DNA of 64,000 bases from Teredinibacter franksiae (GTDB lineage Bacteria; Pseudomonadota; Gammaproteobacteria; Pseudomonadales; Cellvibrionaceae), in contig NZ_JACJUV010000001.1 of NCBI RefSeq assembly GCF_014218805.1, forward strand, positions 2,802,501 to 2,866,500, in the 5' to 3' direction. The number at the start of each line of letters is the position of its first letter. Within the stretch, counting starts at the first letter, position 1. The notes below the pieces were generated by a model. It was not told where the DNA came from. It saw only the letters and a program-made list of their open reading frames with translations, and searched no databases. Below are positions 44,622 through 53,368 of this stretch, one piece after another. Position numbers and translations under genes: made by a program.

Positions 44622-47267
44622 ATGCAACCAGATTTCGTTCAAGGCCAACGTTGGGTGGTAGATTCCGAGCCAGAGCTTGGCTTGGGTATTGTTACTGGCG
44701 TTGAGGGACGCACCGTCACCATTTTTTTTGAGCAAGGCGAGTGTGAACGCAATTACGCCATAGCGCAGGCGCCGCTCACCCGTATCCACTTTTCTGTAGA
44801 CGATGAAATTTGTTTGGCCGCCGGTGGCAGCGGCGTAGTGGAGCAGGTATACGAACAGAACGGCCTGCTTATATATGATATTGGTGGCGACAAGCTGGTG
44901 CCAGAAACCCAGTTGGCCTCAGAAATTAGCCTGAATCAGCCGCTGGTTAGATTGCAAACCGGGCAGCTGGATGCCCCTAAATGGTTTTACTTTCGGCGCA
45001 AGCTGGATGAGGCCATTAGCCGTACCTGGCAGTCACGATTGGGCGGCTTACTCGGCGTGCGCGCTAATCTAATTCCCCATCAGTTATACGTTGCTTGGAT
45101 GGCCTGCGAGCACGAAAAGGTGCGGGTTCTACTCGCCGATGAAGTGGGCCTGGGTAAAACCATTGAAGCGGGCATGGTGCTTAGTCGCCTGTTGAAATTT
45201 GAGCGTGTTGAGCGTGCCCTCATCTTGGTGCCTGACGCTCTGCAGGTGCAATGGCTGGTAGAGCTGGTACGTAAATTTGCGTTGGTGCCGTCTATATACA
45301 GCGGTGAAGAACACGACTTTATCAACGGCCAGGTGCATATCGTACCCCACAGTATTGCTGAGCATATCGCGCCACAATTACTGGAAGCCGAATTCGATAT
45401 TACCATTGTCGATGAAGCGCACCACATTCTGCCGGAGAGTGAAGCCTTTGGTTGTCTGCAGCAGTTATCGCTTACCAGCGACCATCTGATACTACTGACG
45501 GCCACCCCGGAGCAGCTAGGGGCTGAAAGCCACTTCGCCCGTTTGCAGTTGCTTGACCCAGCCAAGTTCACCAGTATTGAGCACTTGCACCAGCAGGAGG
45601 CTGAATATAAACAATTGAACCAACGCATTCGCGCGCTGCCGGAAGGCCGGCAGGCGCTCATTGAAGACTACCGATTACAGGCAGAAGAAACCGACGAAGC
45701 GCTGATCGACCAATTGCTGGATGTTCATGGTGTTGGCCGTGTCATGTTTCGGAATGTGCGCACAGCGATTGCTGGCTTTCCGCAACGTAACGCTATATTG
45801 CACCCCTTACAGGATGATAGTTGGCCAACCAAATTTGAATGGTTGGCACAATGGATAAAGCAGCAGGGGCAAGAAAAGATACTGGTGATTTGCCACAGCA
45901 TTGACCAAGTGAAAGACTGCGAAAGCTACCTGTGGCAAAAGCACGGCATAGATGCAGCGCTTTTTCATGAAGAACAAAATTTAATTGAGCGTGACAAAGC
46001 CGCAGCCTACTTTGCCGACCTAGAGCAGGGTAGCCAGGTACTGATTTGCTCTGAAATTGGCAGTGAGGGGCGAAACTTTCAGTTCAGTTGTCATTTGGTA
46101 TGCCTCGATTTACCGGATCACCCGGATCTATTAGAGCAACGCATTGGCCGCCTAGATCGCATTGGTCAAACCCGCGAGGTGAGTATTCACATACCTTATG
46201 GGGAGCACTCGCGCACAGCACTGCAACTGCACTGGTATCACCAAGTACTGCACTGTATTGAGCGGCTCAATCCGGCGGCAGGCCAAGTGCACGACGAGAC
46301 CCAAGAGCAGTTTGAAGGCCAAGATCTATTTAGTGAGGAAGTACTTACTTCGGAGCTGGAAGAGCTGAGCCACGATCGCGTAGAAGCCCTTCAGTTGGAG
46401 ATTCAGCAGGGCCGCGATGCGTTGCTGGAAATGAACAGTTGTCGTCAGCCGTTCGCCAACAGCCTAGCTTCACGTATTGCTGCTTTTGAACAGGAGACAC
46501 CACTGGCGCTAATCGAAATGGCCAGCAACCTGTTTAACTTTCATTTTGAAGCGACCTACGACGGCATCTATAGCCTGATTCCCTCTGACAAAATGTTGAT
46601 TCCAGTTTTGCCAGGTCTTCCGCCGGAAGGCACTGAGCTGACCTTTAGTCGCGAAGTGGCCAACCAGCGGGAAGACTTGTTGTTTATGAGCTGGGACGCC
46701 CCTTTCGTTATCGGTCTTTGGGAAATATTGCACCATTCCGACCTCGGTTCTGCTTCGGTGGCAACACTGCCTACCAAGCAATTGCCCGCTGGGCACTGCT
46801 TGCTGGAGGTATGTTTCGATCTGGTCATTCAATCGCCCCACGCCGGCGCCTGCTTGCCGTTCTTAACCAGCCATTCTGTACGTGCATTGGTGCTTGATAT
46901 CAGTGAAAAAAATCTGGCAGCGCTCATGCCGGAAGCCTCTTTGCAGCAGTCTATTGAACCGGTGAAAAAACACCTTGCACGCGATGTGGTTAAATCCCGT
47001 AAAACCGAAATTGGTGATTGGTACAAAAAAGCAGAAGTATTTGCCGAGGTTGAAAAAACTACGTTAGTTGAAGCAGCGGCGGAGAAGGCCAAAGACCATT
47101 TTGACAGCGAAACCACACGTCTGGAAAATTTGGCTAGGCACAACAGTGGTGTTGACCTAGAGGAGCTGCAACTACTCAAGACGCGGAATGCCAATTTACA
47201 GACGGCTTTTCTTGAGCATTCGCAGCTTAAGTTGTCGGCGATTCGTTTGATTGTGATTACCGGTTAA
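44622..47267 (+). CDS. rapA: RapA, RNA-polymerase-recycling SWI2/SNF2 ATPase
   Basis: The 881-residue protein begins with the Tudor-like RapA N-terminal domains (FVQGQRWVVDSEPELGLGIV). The helicase core has LLADEVGLGKTIEAGMVLSR (Walker A, about 171-182), IVDEAHH (Walker B), LLTATPEQL and the second RecA half with LICSEIGSEGRNFQFSCHLV and LEQRIGRLDRIGQTREV. The C-terminal region matches RapA_C. It releases stalled RNA polymerase after transcription. It is somewhat shorter than E. coli RapA (968), mainly at the C-terminus, but all motifs are present. Confidence 0.95.
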   Translation: MQPDFVQGQRWVVDSEPELGLGIVTGVEGRTVTIFFEQGECERNYAIAQAPLTRIHFSVDDEICLAAGGSGVVEQVYEQNGLLIYDIGGDKLVPETQLASEISLNQPLVRLQTGQLDAPKWFYFRRKLDEAISRTWQSRLGGLLGVRANLIPHQLYVAWMACEHEKVRVLLADEVGLGKTIEAGMVLSRLLKFERVERALILVPDALQVQWLVELVRKFALVPSIYSGEEHDFINGQVHIVPHSIAEHIAPQLLEAEFDITIVDEAHHILPESEAFGCLQQLSLTSDHLILLTATPEQLGAESHFARLQLLDPAKFTSIEHLHQQEAEYKQLNQRIRALPEGRQALIEDYRLQAEETDEALIDQLLDVHGVGRVMFRNVRTAIAGFPQRNAILHPLQDDSWPTKFEWLAQWIKQQGQEKILVICHSIDQVKDCESYLWQKHGIDAALFHEEQNLIERDKAAAYFADLEQGSQVLICSEIGSEGRNFQFSCHLVCLDLPDHPDLLEQRIGRLDRIGQTREVSIHIPYGEHSRTALQLHWYHQVLHCIERLNPAAGQVHDETQEQFEGQDLFSEEVLTSELEELSHDRVEALQLEIQQGRDALLEMNSCRQPFANSLASRIAAFEQETPLALIEMASNLFNFHFEATYDGIYSLIPSDKMLIPVLPGLPPEGTELTFSREVANQREDLLFMSWDAPFVIGLWEILHHSDLGSASVATLPTKQLPAGHCLLEVCFDLVIQSPHAGACLPFLTSHSVRALVLDISEKNLAALMPEASLQQSIEPVKKHLARDVVKSRKTEIGDWYKKAEVFAEVEKTTLVEAAAEKAKDHFDSETTRLENLARHNSGVDLEELQLLKTRNANLQTAFLEHSQLKLSAIRLIVITG

Positions 47268-47279
47268 GCTGGAGTTGCA

Positions 47280-47471
47280 ATGTGGCGTGCGATGCCAATG
47301 TTTAAAAGCGCGCAGCGGGTCACAGGGGTTAGTCCACTCGGCACACAAAAACCGGCGCAAAAACGGTTAATTGCTACTTTCTTCCAGTTGCTGCGCAACT
47401 GGTTAAAGAGTAATTTTACACCCCTGCCCGACAACAGGCAGACACACTTACTGGCACGACTAAAAACATAA
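47280..47471 (+). CDS. Possible small protein downstream of rapA
   Basis: A 63-codon frame starts 12 bp after rapA, behind GGAG. The product is basic (MWRAMPMFKSAQRVTGV, RLIATFFQLLRNWLKSNF) with no recognised family. It may be a real cotranscribed small gene or chance. Confidence 0.3.
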   Translation: MWRAMPMFKSAQRVTGVSPLGTQKPAQKRLIATFFQLLRNWLKSNFTPLPDNRQTHLLARLKT

Positions 47472-48103
47472 TAACGATTCGGGAATTTCTGAGACCTTAA
47501 GTTCTTTTCCCTAGTGCTGACTGCAGGGTTATAGGGCGCTTCCGTTGTTCTGAGGGAGCGCCCAAGCCCGACCCCTTCTAGGCTTTACACCTCTTTTGTT
47601 TCTGCTTTTTGTTTCGCCTCGCCCTTTTTCGGGCCCTGAATATTGATTGGCTAGGTCCTACTTACTTCCTCGGCAAGGTTGATGATTCTCCCCCTACGCG
47701 AAGACGGCGTTTTGAGGCAGAGTTTTCTAATGCCGCTACGCATGACGGCCTTCGAGGGCGTAGCTTACGGTTTTTATATATAAATAGTTAACAAAAGCGC
47801 CTGTTTTCATGCTTTAAGCTTATTGAATTGTAATCGGTTACATACTAACGTTAAAGCTACTCACTTTCATAGATTATTCGAGCTGATAGAGCACGTTATC
47901 TGTGAGGTACGGTTCGGGCTTCAGTGCTCCCCAATAACAATAAAGATTGGGAGTGTTTTCGCTAAGGTATCAGCCCGAACTCTTTTTATTTTTTAAACAT
48001 GTTTGCGTTTTGACTCCATCCTAAACTGCCCGGTTTGCGGCTGCGAAATACTCGCAGCTCGCCGGTTTGGGCGACCTAACAAGAGATGTAAAAGGAGATA
48101 ATA
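47472..48103. other. Intergenic region upstream of the mannanase
   Basis: It contains a hairpin at 47534-47563 (GGGCGCTTCC against GGGAGCGCCC with one wobble, 10-base loop), possibly ending the rapA transcript, and the GalR-like operator listed separately. No gene. Confidence 0.55.
47829..47842. promoter_or_regulatory. GalR/LacI-type operator upstream of the mannanase
   Basis: TGTAATCGGTTACA fits the TGTAANCGNTTACA consensus of GalR/LacI-type operators exactly, with a central CG and near-perfect symmetry. It lies 262 bp before the mannanase start, with no other gene in between. The cognate LacI protein could be encoded elsewhere or be the one at 24.3 kb. Confidence 0.55.
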
Positions 48104-49837
48104 GTGATTAAGCACTTTAAGCGCTGTTCAGCGCAGTTACTTAAAATAACCGCGGGTACCCTAGCTGTCGCAACTTTGGCTAGTCAAGCGCTGGCGGGTT
48201 TTTCTGTGTCGGGCACTCAGTTGCTAGACGGCAACGGTAACAACTTTATTATGCGAGGGGTAAACCACCCGCATACGTGGTACACCGGCCAGACCGCCGC
48301 ATTTGCCGATATTGCCGCTACCGGCGCGAATACGGTACGTGTTGTGCTAAGTAACGGCCATCAGTGGACGCGTAACAGCGAGTCTGATGTAGCCAATGTT
48401 ATTTCTCTGTGTAAGCAAAACCGCCTGATTTGTGTGCTCGAAGTTCACGATGCTACCGGTGGTGGTGAAGAGAGCGCTGCGGGTAGCATTGCCGGAGCTG
48501 CCCAGTACTGGGTGGATATAGCCGGGGCGCTGCAAGGTGAGGAAGACTACGTCATCATTAACATCGCAAATGAGCCTATCGGTAACAATCAGCCAGATTC
48601 CATGTGGATAGACGACCACCGCGCCGCCATTCAAACGCTGCGTAACGCGGGCCTTACCCACACGCTATTAGTAGACGCATCCAACTGGGGCCAGGACTGG
48701 CAACAGGTGATGCTCAATAATGCCTCTCAGGTGGCTAATGCCGACTCGCTGAACAACACCATGTTTAGTGTCCATATGTATGAGGTGTACCAGAGCCTAA
48801 GTACGATTGAGAACTACGTGTCGGGGTTTTTGGCTAATCATAACTTACCCTTGATTGTTGGCGAGTTCGGTGCGGATCATCAGGGCAACTTTGTAGATGC
48901 CGAGTCGATTTTCAGCGTTGCTGCGCAGTACGGTATTGGTTATTTGGGCTGGAGCTGGTCGGGTAACGGTTCCTGTTGTACATCACTGGATATGGTGAAC
49001 AGTTTTAATGCTGGCAGCCTCACAACCTGGGGCAATCGCATTCTTAACGGCAGCAACGGCATTAGCGAAACGTCGCGGTTGGCGACCGTATACGGTGGCA
49101 GTTCTAGCTCGTCTAGCAGCTCAAGCTCCTCCAGTAGTTCAAGTACATCCTCAAGTTCCAGCTCCTCCAGTAGCTCGTCGTCTAGCTCTTCGTCTGCAGG
49201 GCAGTGTGTGGATATGTGTAAATGGTATCAGGACGACCCGCGTCCGCTATGTCAGAACCAGGATAGTGGTTGGGGGTGGGAAAACAACCTGAGCTGCATT
49301 GGTATCACTACCTGTAATAGCCAGAATGGCGGTGACGGCGGCGTGATCCAAGTGTGTGATGGCAGTAGTTCTTCGGTTAGCTCTTCAAGTTCCTCTAGTA
49401 GTTCGAGTTCATCATCCAGTTCTTCTAGCTCGTCCAGTTCGACTTCATCGTCCAGCTCCAGCAGCTCTTCTTCGAGTTCTAGCAGCTCTTCTTCGAGTTC
49501 TAGCAGCTCCTCGTCTAGCTCCAGCAGCTCCGATAACGGTGGTGCGGCTTGTGAATACAGTGTGACGAATAACTGGGGCGGTGGCTTTACTGCGCAAATT
49601 TCCATAACCAATAACGGTAGTAGCGCTATCAGCGGCTGGGATGTTAGCTGGCAATATACGGGTAGTGCACGCGTTAGCAACTTATGGAATGCCGTGCTTT
49701 CAGGCGGCAACCCATACACAGCCACGGATATGGGTTGGAATGGCAACCTTCAGGCCAACCAAACCGTAAGCTTTGGTTTCCAGGGTTCTGGTGACGGTTC
49801 CGAGTTACCTAGCGTTAACGGCGATGTTTGCCAATAG
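48104..49837 (+). CDS. Modular endo-beta-1,4-mannanase GH5_8-CBM10-CBM2
   Basis: The 577-residue precursor starts at GTG 48104 behind AAGGAG. A signal peptide ends SQALA. The GH5 barrel (about 32-330; SGTQLLDGNGNNFIMRGVNH, HTWYTGQ) has the acid/base Glu157 in NIANEPIGN and the nucleophile Glu254 in IVGEFGADH. Its end, NGISETSRLATVYG, matches GH5 subfamily 8 mannanases. A serine-rich linker, a CBM10 (CVDMCKWYQDDPRPLCQN, WGWENNLSCIG), a longer polyserine linker of about 70 residues and a C-terminal CBM2 (NNWGGGFTAQISITNNG, GWDVSWQYTG, LWNAVLSGG) follow. It would cut mannan while held on cellulose. A terminator follows. Confidence 0.93.
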   Translation: MIKHFKRCSAQLLKITAGTLAVATLASQALAGFSVSGTQLLDGNGNNFIMRGVNHPHTWYTGQTAAFADIAATGANTVRVVLSNGHQWTRNSESDVANVISLCKQNRLICVLEVHDATGGGEESAAGSIAGAAQYWVDIAGALQGEEDYVIINIANEPIGNNQPDSMWIDDHRAAIQTLRNAGLTHTLLVDASNWGQDWQQVMLNNASQVANADSLNNTMFSVHMYEVYQSLSTIENYVSGFLANHNLPLIVGEFGADHQGNFVDAESIFSVAAQYGIGYLGWSWSGNGSCCTSLDMVNSFNAGSLTTWGNRILNGSNGISETSRLATVYGGSSSSSSSSSSSSSSSTSSSSSSSSSSSSSSSSAGQCVDMCKWYQDDPRPLCQNQDSGWGWENNLSCIGITTCNSQNGGDGGVIQVCDGSSSSVSSSSSSSSSSSSSSSSSSSSSTSSSSSSSSSSSSSSSSSSSSSSSSSSSSSDNGGAACEYSVTNNWGGGFTAQISITNNGSSAISGWDVSWQYTGSARVSNLWNAVLSGGNPYTATDMGWNGNLQANQTVSFGFQGSGDGSELPSVNGDVCQ

Positions 49838-49883
49838 GATCCGATGAGTCTAGGGTGTCCCCTTCCCTAGATTGACGCCGGAC

Positions 49884-49909
49884 AAAACCGCCTTCGGGCG
49901 GTTTTTTTA
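49884..49909 (+). terminator. Rho-independent terminator of the mannanase gene
   Basis: ACCGCC-TTCG-GGCGGT stem with A/T extensions and a run of T's, about 50 bp past the stop codon. Confidence 0.95.
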
Positions 49910-50793
49910 TTGCGGTTCTTTAAATGTCATGTAATGGTATTAGGGTGACGCCTGAATTCTAGGTGAACTTAATTTTGAGTAAACGGTGTATCAAAAATCG
50001 CGTTTTCAAAACAGGGATTTTATGTCAATACATTTCGCCGAAAATAAAAAAAGCTAAGTGAGTGTTTACAATTGTTGACAAAACTCAGGGGAAATCTGGC
50101 GCAACCGCAATGTATAAAACCACCACGCGCTAAAAATTATAGTTCTCGAATCAATTAGTATTTAAGCTGTAGCCGGCATTGGTACGTCGGTATAGCTGCA
50201 TACGGATAAGGGGTTAGAAATTGAAGTGTTTGTGTTGACACATGAACAGCGCTCTCAAGGCTATGGCGATAGATAGATAGATTGTTTGATTGGGTATATG
50301 AATAGGCGGAAAAAAAATAATCCGGTAGGTCTTGTGTCCAGCGATATCCGTGGCGATGGCAATCTATTTGCGATTAAAAAAATAGGCGCCACGAAGCCAT
50401 GTTATTTTCACTTGATGTAATGTAAGACAAAAGTTCGTGGGTTTTTCGGTCATTGTATGGTCTTTGTATACGCTAATTTTCGTCAATAACCTGTTTTGTA
50501 ATTGGCGTGTGACCTAAAAAATTTGGCGCTATTCCGTTGTGCGAGCATTCTTCCGCCATATTCCCTAGAAAAAGTATTGAAATTATTTACACCCAATATA
50601 GTAAAACCAAATAATTCGACCTCTAAATCGACTAAATGACAGTACACGCTTCAATTTGACGTATTCTAGTGTCGGCGACACTTATGTCGCAAAATCATGC
50701 TATTGGATTAACGCTAGTAAATCTCTAGGCTCTTGTGCTGCCCTCCATACGCCCGTGGAGTGCTCGCCCACATCAAATCCAATGGAGCTAACA
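49910..50793. other. Intergenic region
   Basis: About 880 bp, AT-rich, with no gene recognised. A frame open from 50656 continues into the next gene but its first 46 codons look like leader sequence. Confidence 0.5.
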
Positions 50794-52785
50794 ATGCACG
50801 ATTACAATTTATGGAAAAAATGGCGTTTTTCAGGTGTAGTATTTATTGCTAGTAGTTGCATCGCTTTTAATGCCGTCGCTCAACAGCGTGTGGTTGATCT
50901 GAAAGAAATTATTGTTGACCAGAACAAATTCGAAACCGTAAAGTTTGAAGCCACGCCAACGGTTCGGCCGGAGATCACCACCCAAACGCTACCGGCGGTT
51001 AAAAATTTGCGTTTATTTGAATTAAAAGAACAGCTAAATAAAACAATAAATGCAGTAACGCTTATAGAGTTCGATCGAAAAAGTAAGCATGAAATACTAG
51101 AGAAAGGTGAGTTTGTTTCCGCAATCGATAGGCAAAAGGTGGTCTTCAACGACCGAGGCGAGCTACCGGACATCGAACCCGGAGATGGCGTATTCTCGGC
51201 TTTTTCCTCCGTCGACTTTGAGCGTTTGGAAAAAGATGAAAGTATTTTAAATAAACGCCTAAGCAAGCAGGAAAAGCTTGTATTGAAAACGTTTAACGGC
51301 CGTGTTGCTACCTCTAGTGTAGCGACAAGCCTTGATAGCCTATTGGAAGCACAGGGTAAACGGCTATCGGAAGGTAGTATGATGAATGCCAAAGAACTCG
51401 ATTTTGGCAAAGGTTTAGTGGGTATCGCTCGCCCGGCATTATCGATTGTGTTACCTGCTATTCCTTTTACAGCTGACGAAAATAAAGTGCTGGGTATTAA
51501 TAGCACAAGTGTTGTTGCCCACCCTGGTTTTACTTATGACCCTTGCGATACCGATGGAACAGGTAATAACGCCAACCCGAATAATGCATGGTCGTTTAAA
51601 ACGTTGATGTCGAATTTAAATCAGGGTACGGGTCTGACGGACCAGGAGTTTATTCATGAGTGGTTAAGTAATTGGATGGTGAACTCGAGTGTGAATTCCT
51701 TTGTGATTCCTGCGCGCCCCGGCATTATGGACTATTTTATTGGTTGGGACGGCATTAATGCAGCAACGCTGGATATCAATAATTTACCCTTCCGCCTGTT
51801 ATCGATTATGAATCGATTGGATTTATCCAAGGTAAGCTACTTAAGTGCGACCGAAGGTGAAACACGCTTCGTATTTGGCTTGTTAAACCCACTATCCTGT
51901 GCGCCAGCTGCAAGTATTGATCAAATGACGGCTATATTTGAGTACGGCGATACCGCCGACACCTGCTCCACGATAAAAACCCGGGCACAGGACTGGCTAG
52001 CACTAGATACTATGGTGCTTGGTTCGCCAGCCTACATGAACGCACTTAAAGCTATTACGGATGACGTTACCTTGTCGCCGATTGCGGCAGCCGCTCTAAA
52101 TCAATTACGCACCAACGATTTTGCTTTCGACGGCCTTGGGTCTTTGGGGCTCCCTTGGCAACTGCGAGAATTTGTCGTGAGTGCTGGAACTGGATTGCTG
52201 GTGCCAGATACCACCAAGCAAACGCCAGACATTAGCTTTAGAACAGGAAACCCGGTAACCGCGTTATTTATGGAAACCAATGCCGACGATATTTTGTGTG
52301 AAAACTATCAAGTACCTAATAATTTTAACGGGTCGCCATTTTTAGCGGCAGGTTTAGATTATATAAGTGCATCTTTTTGGAATGCTCCTACAAATCAAGC
52401 CAACCTGCCGGCGGCTTACCCTTCATGCTATCAAAGCACGATTTCAGGCGTACATGGCTCTGTAAACTTGCCTACCGAACTTCAGAGTGAGGTTCGCCAT
52501 AAGTTTTCGGTGAACACGTGTGACGACTGTCATGCGCAGGAAACCAACACCTTTTTCACTCACGTTAACCCTGTAACACGGAATTTCTCTGGCTTTATGA
52601 CAGGCAATACCGTTGGCGATCCTATGCTTGGGAATGTATTGGCAGGTGGTATTGAACGAGACTTTGACGACCTGCAAAGACGAGGTCAAATTGTTCAGGA
52701 GCTTGCTACACGGCAGTGTAAAGGCGGGTTAATATTGAACGCTTCTATCCTACAACATGCTTTACCCAGTATGTTTACACACTAA
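50794..52785 (+). CDS. Secreted CxxCH-containing protein of unknown function
   Basis: From ATG 50794 (GGAGCTAAC upstream) the product has 663 residues. A signal peptide ends FNAVAQQ. The body has long stretches with many aspartates (FTYDPCDTDGTGNNANPNNAWSF, FIGWDGINAATLDINNLPFRLLSIMNRLDL). Close to the C-terminus a single heme-binding-type motif NTCDDCHAQETNTFFTHV is followed by a GGIERDFDDLQRRGQ helix. It looks like a predicted c-type-heme or metal-binding extracellular protein; no family was named with confidence. It is monocistronic with a terminator. Confidence 0.82.
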   Translation: MHDYNLWKKWRFSGVVFIASSCIAFNAVAQQRVVDLKEIIVDQNKFETVKFEATPTVRPEITTQTLPAVKNLRLFELKEQLNKTINAVTLIEFDRKSKHEILEKGEFVSAIDRQKVVFNDRGELPDIEPGDGVFSAFSSVDFERLEKDESILNKRLSKQEKLVLKTFNGRVATSSVATSLDSLLEAQGKRLSEGSMMNAKELDFGKGLVGIARPALSIVLPAIPFTADENKVLGINSTSVVAHPGFTYDPCDTDGTGNNANPNNAWSFKTLMSNLNQGTGLTDQEFIHEWLSNWMVNSSVNSFVIPARPGIMDYFIGWDGINAATLDINNLPFRLLSIMNRLDLSKVSYLSATEGETRFVFGLLNPLSCAPAASIDQMTAIFEYGDTADTCSTIKTRAQDWLALDTMVLGSPAYMNALKAITDDVTLSPIAAAALNQLRTNDFAFDGLGSLGLPWQLREFVVSAGTGLLVPDTTKQTPDISFRTGNPVTALFMETNADDILCENYQVPNNFNGSPFLAAGLDYISASFWNAPTNQANLPAAYPSCYQSTISGVHGSVNLPTELQSEVRHKFSVNTCDDCHAQETNTFFTHVNPVTRNFSGFMTGNTVGDPMLGNVLAGGIERDFDDLQRRGQIVQELATRQCKGGLILNASILQHALPSMFTH

Positions 52786-52807
52786 CTTTATACTCTGCAA
52801 TAAAAAG

Positions 52808-52833
52808 CGGCGCACTTGTTGCGCCGTTTTTTT
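52808..52833 (+). terminator. Rho-independent terminator
   Basis: CGGCGCA-CTTGT-TGCGCCG followed by seven T's, 22 bp past the stop of the CxxCH protein gene. Confidence 0.95.
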
Positions 52834-52957
52834 ATGCCACATCTACATAGAGGTTTTTGTCTAAGTTGGATAGTATATTTTCGATTAATGCAGAGCGGCA
52901 CGATCGTATTCGCTAGGCCATCGCGCTTACAATATCGAAATAGTGTTTTTTATCAAA

Positions 52958-53233
52958 TTACAAATTCTCACAGGCCCCGTGGATATATCCAACAACCTCA
53001 TTATCCCCACACGCCGAACAGTCACTTGCTTTTGTCTCGGTTTGGCCGTCGGTTAGCGTTGCGCAAACCGGGTCATAGATCATGGTGCAAATTTGTGGGC
53101 GTGGTTCTGGGCAATTTGTAAAGTTATTATTCCCCTGCGCAGAAATGGTCTCATCAGGTTTGATTTGCTGGGTTTGGCAGGATGTTAAAAAAACAGTTGC
53201 CGTTAGCATTTGAATTAGGAGTGGAGATTTCAT
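52958..53233 (-). CDS. Small Kazal-like lipoprotein
   Basis: The 91-residue protein has a lipoprotein signal (FLTSCQTQ) and a cysteine pattern of Kazal type: CPEPRPQICTMIYDPVCATLTDG, then ASDCSACGDNEVVGYIHGAC. Kazal domains can inhibit serine proteases. Small bacterial versions are common and of unproven role. It stands between the CxxCH gene and the injection-system cluster. Confidence 0.82.
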   Translation of the reverse strand: MKSPLLIQMLTATVFLTSCQTQQIKPDETISAQGNNNFTNCPEPRPQICTMIYDPVCATLTDGQTETKASDCSACGDNEVVGYIHGACENL

Positions 53234-53368
53234 GATTGGGCTCCATTGTGTCTGAGGTGGCTGGAGTATAGTCCGAATATGACTATACTTTTTTTCAGTA
53301 TTTTTAGTCTAATGATCGTCATATGCTATATTTGTGAATGATTAACTGTCTCTGGTTGTACTTTTTTG

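Noticed and set aside
45080..45661. 193-codon minus-strand ORF inside rapA
   Set aside because: Antisense to the well-supported helicase core of rapA.
49252..49746. Minus-strand ORF of 164 codons rich in Glu/Leu
   Set aside because: It is the antisense of the polyserine linker in the mannanase; low-complexity shadow.
50880..51506. 208-codon minus-strand ORF
   Set aside because: Overlaps the secreted CxxCH protein gene and has Ser/Leu-rich shadow composition.
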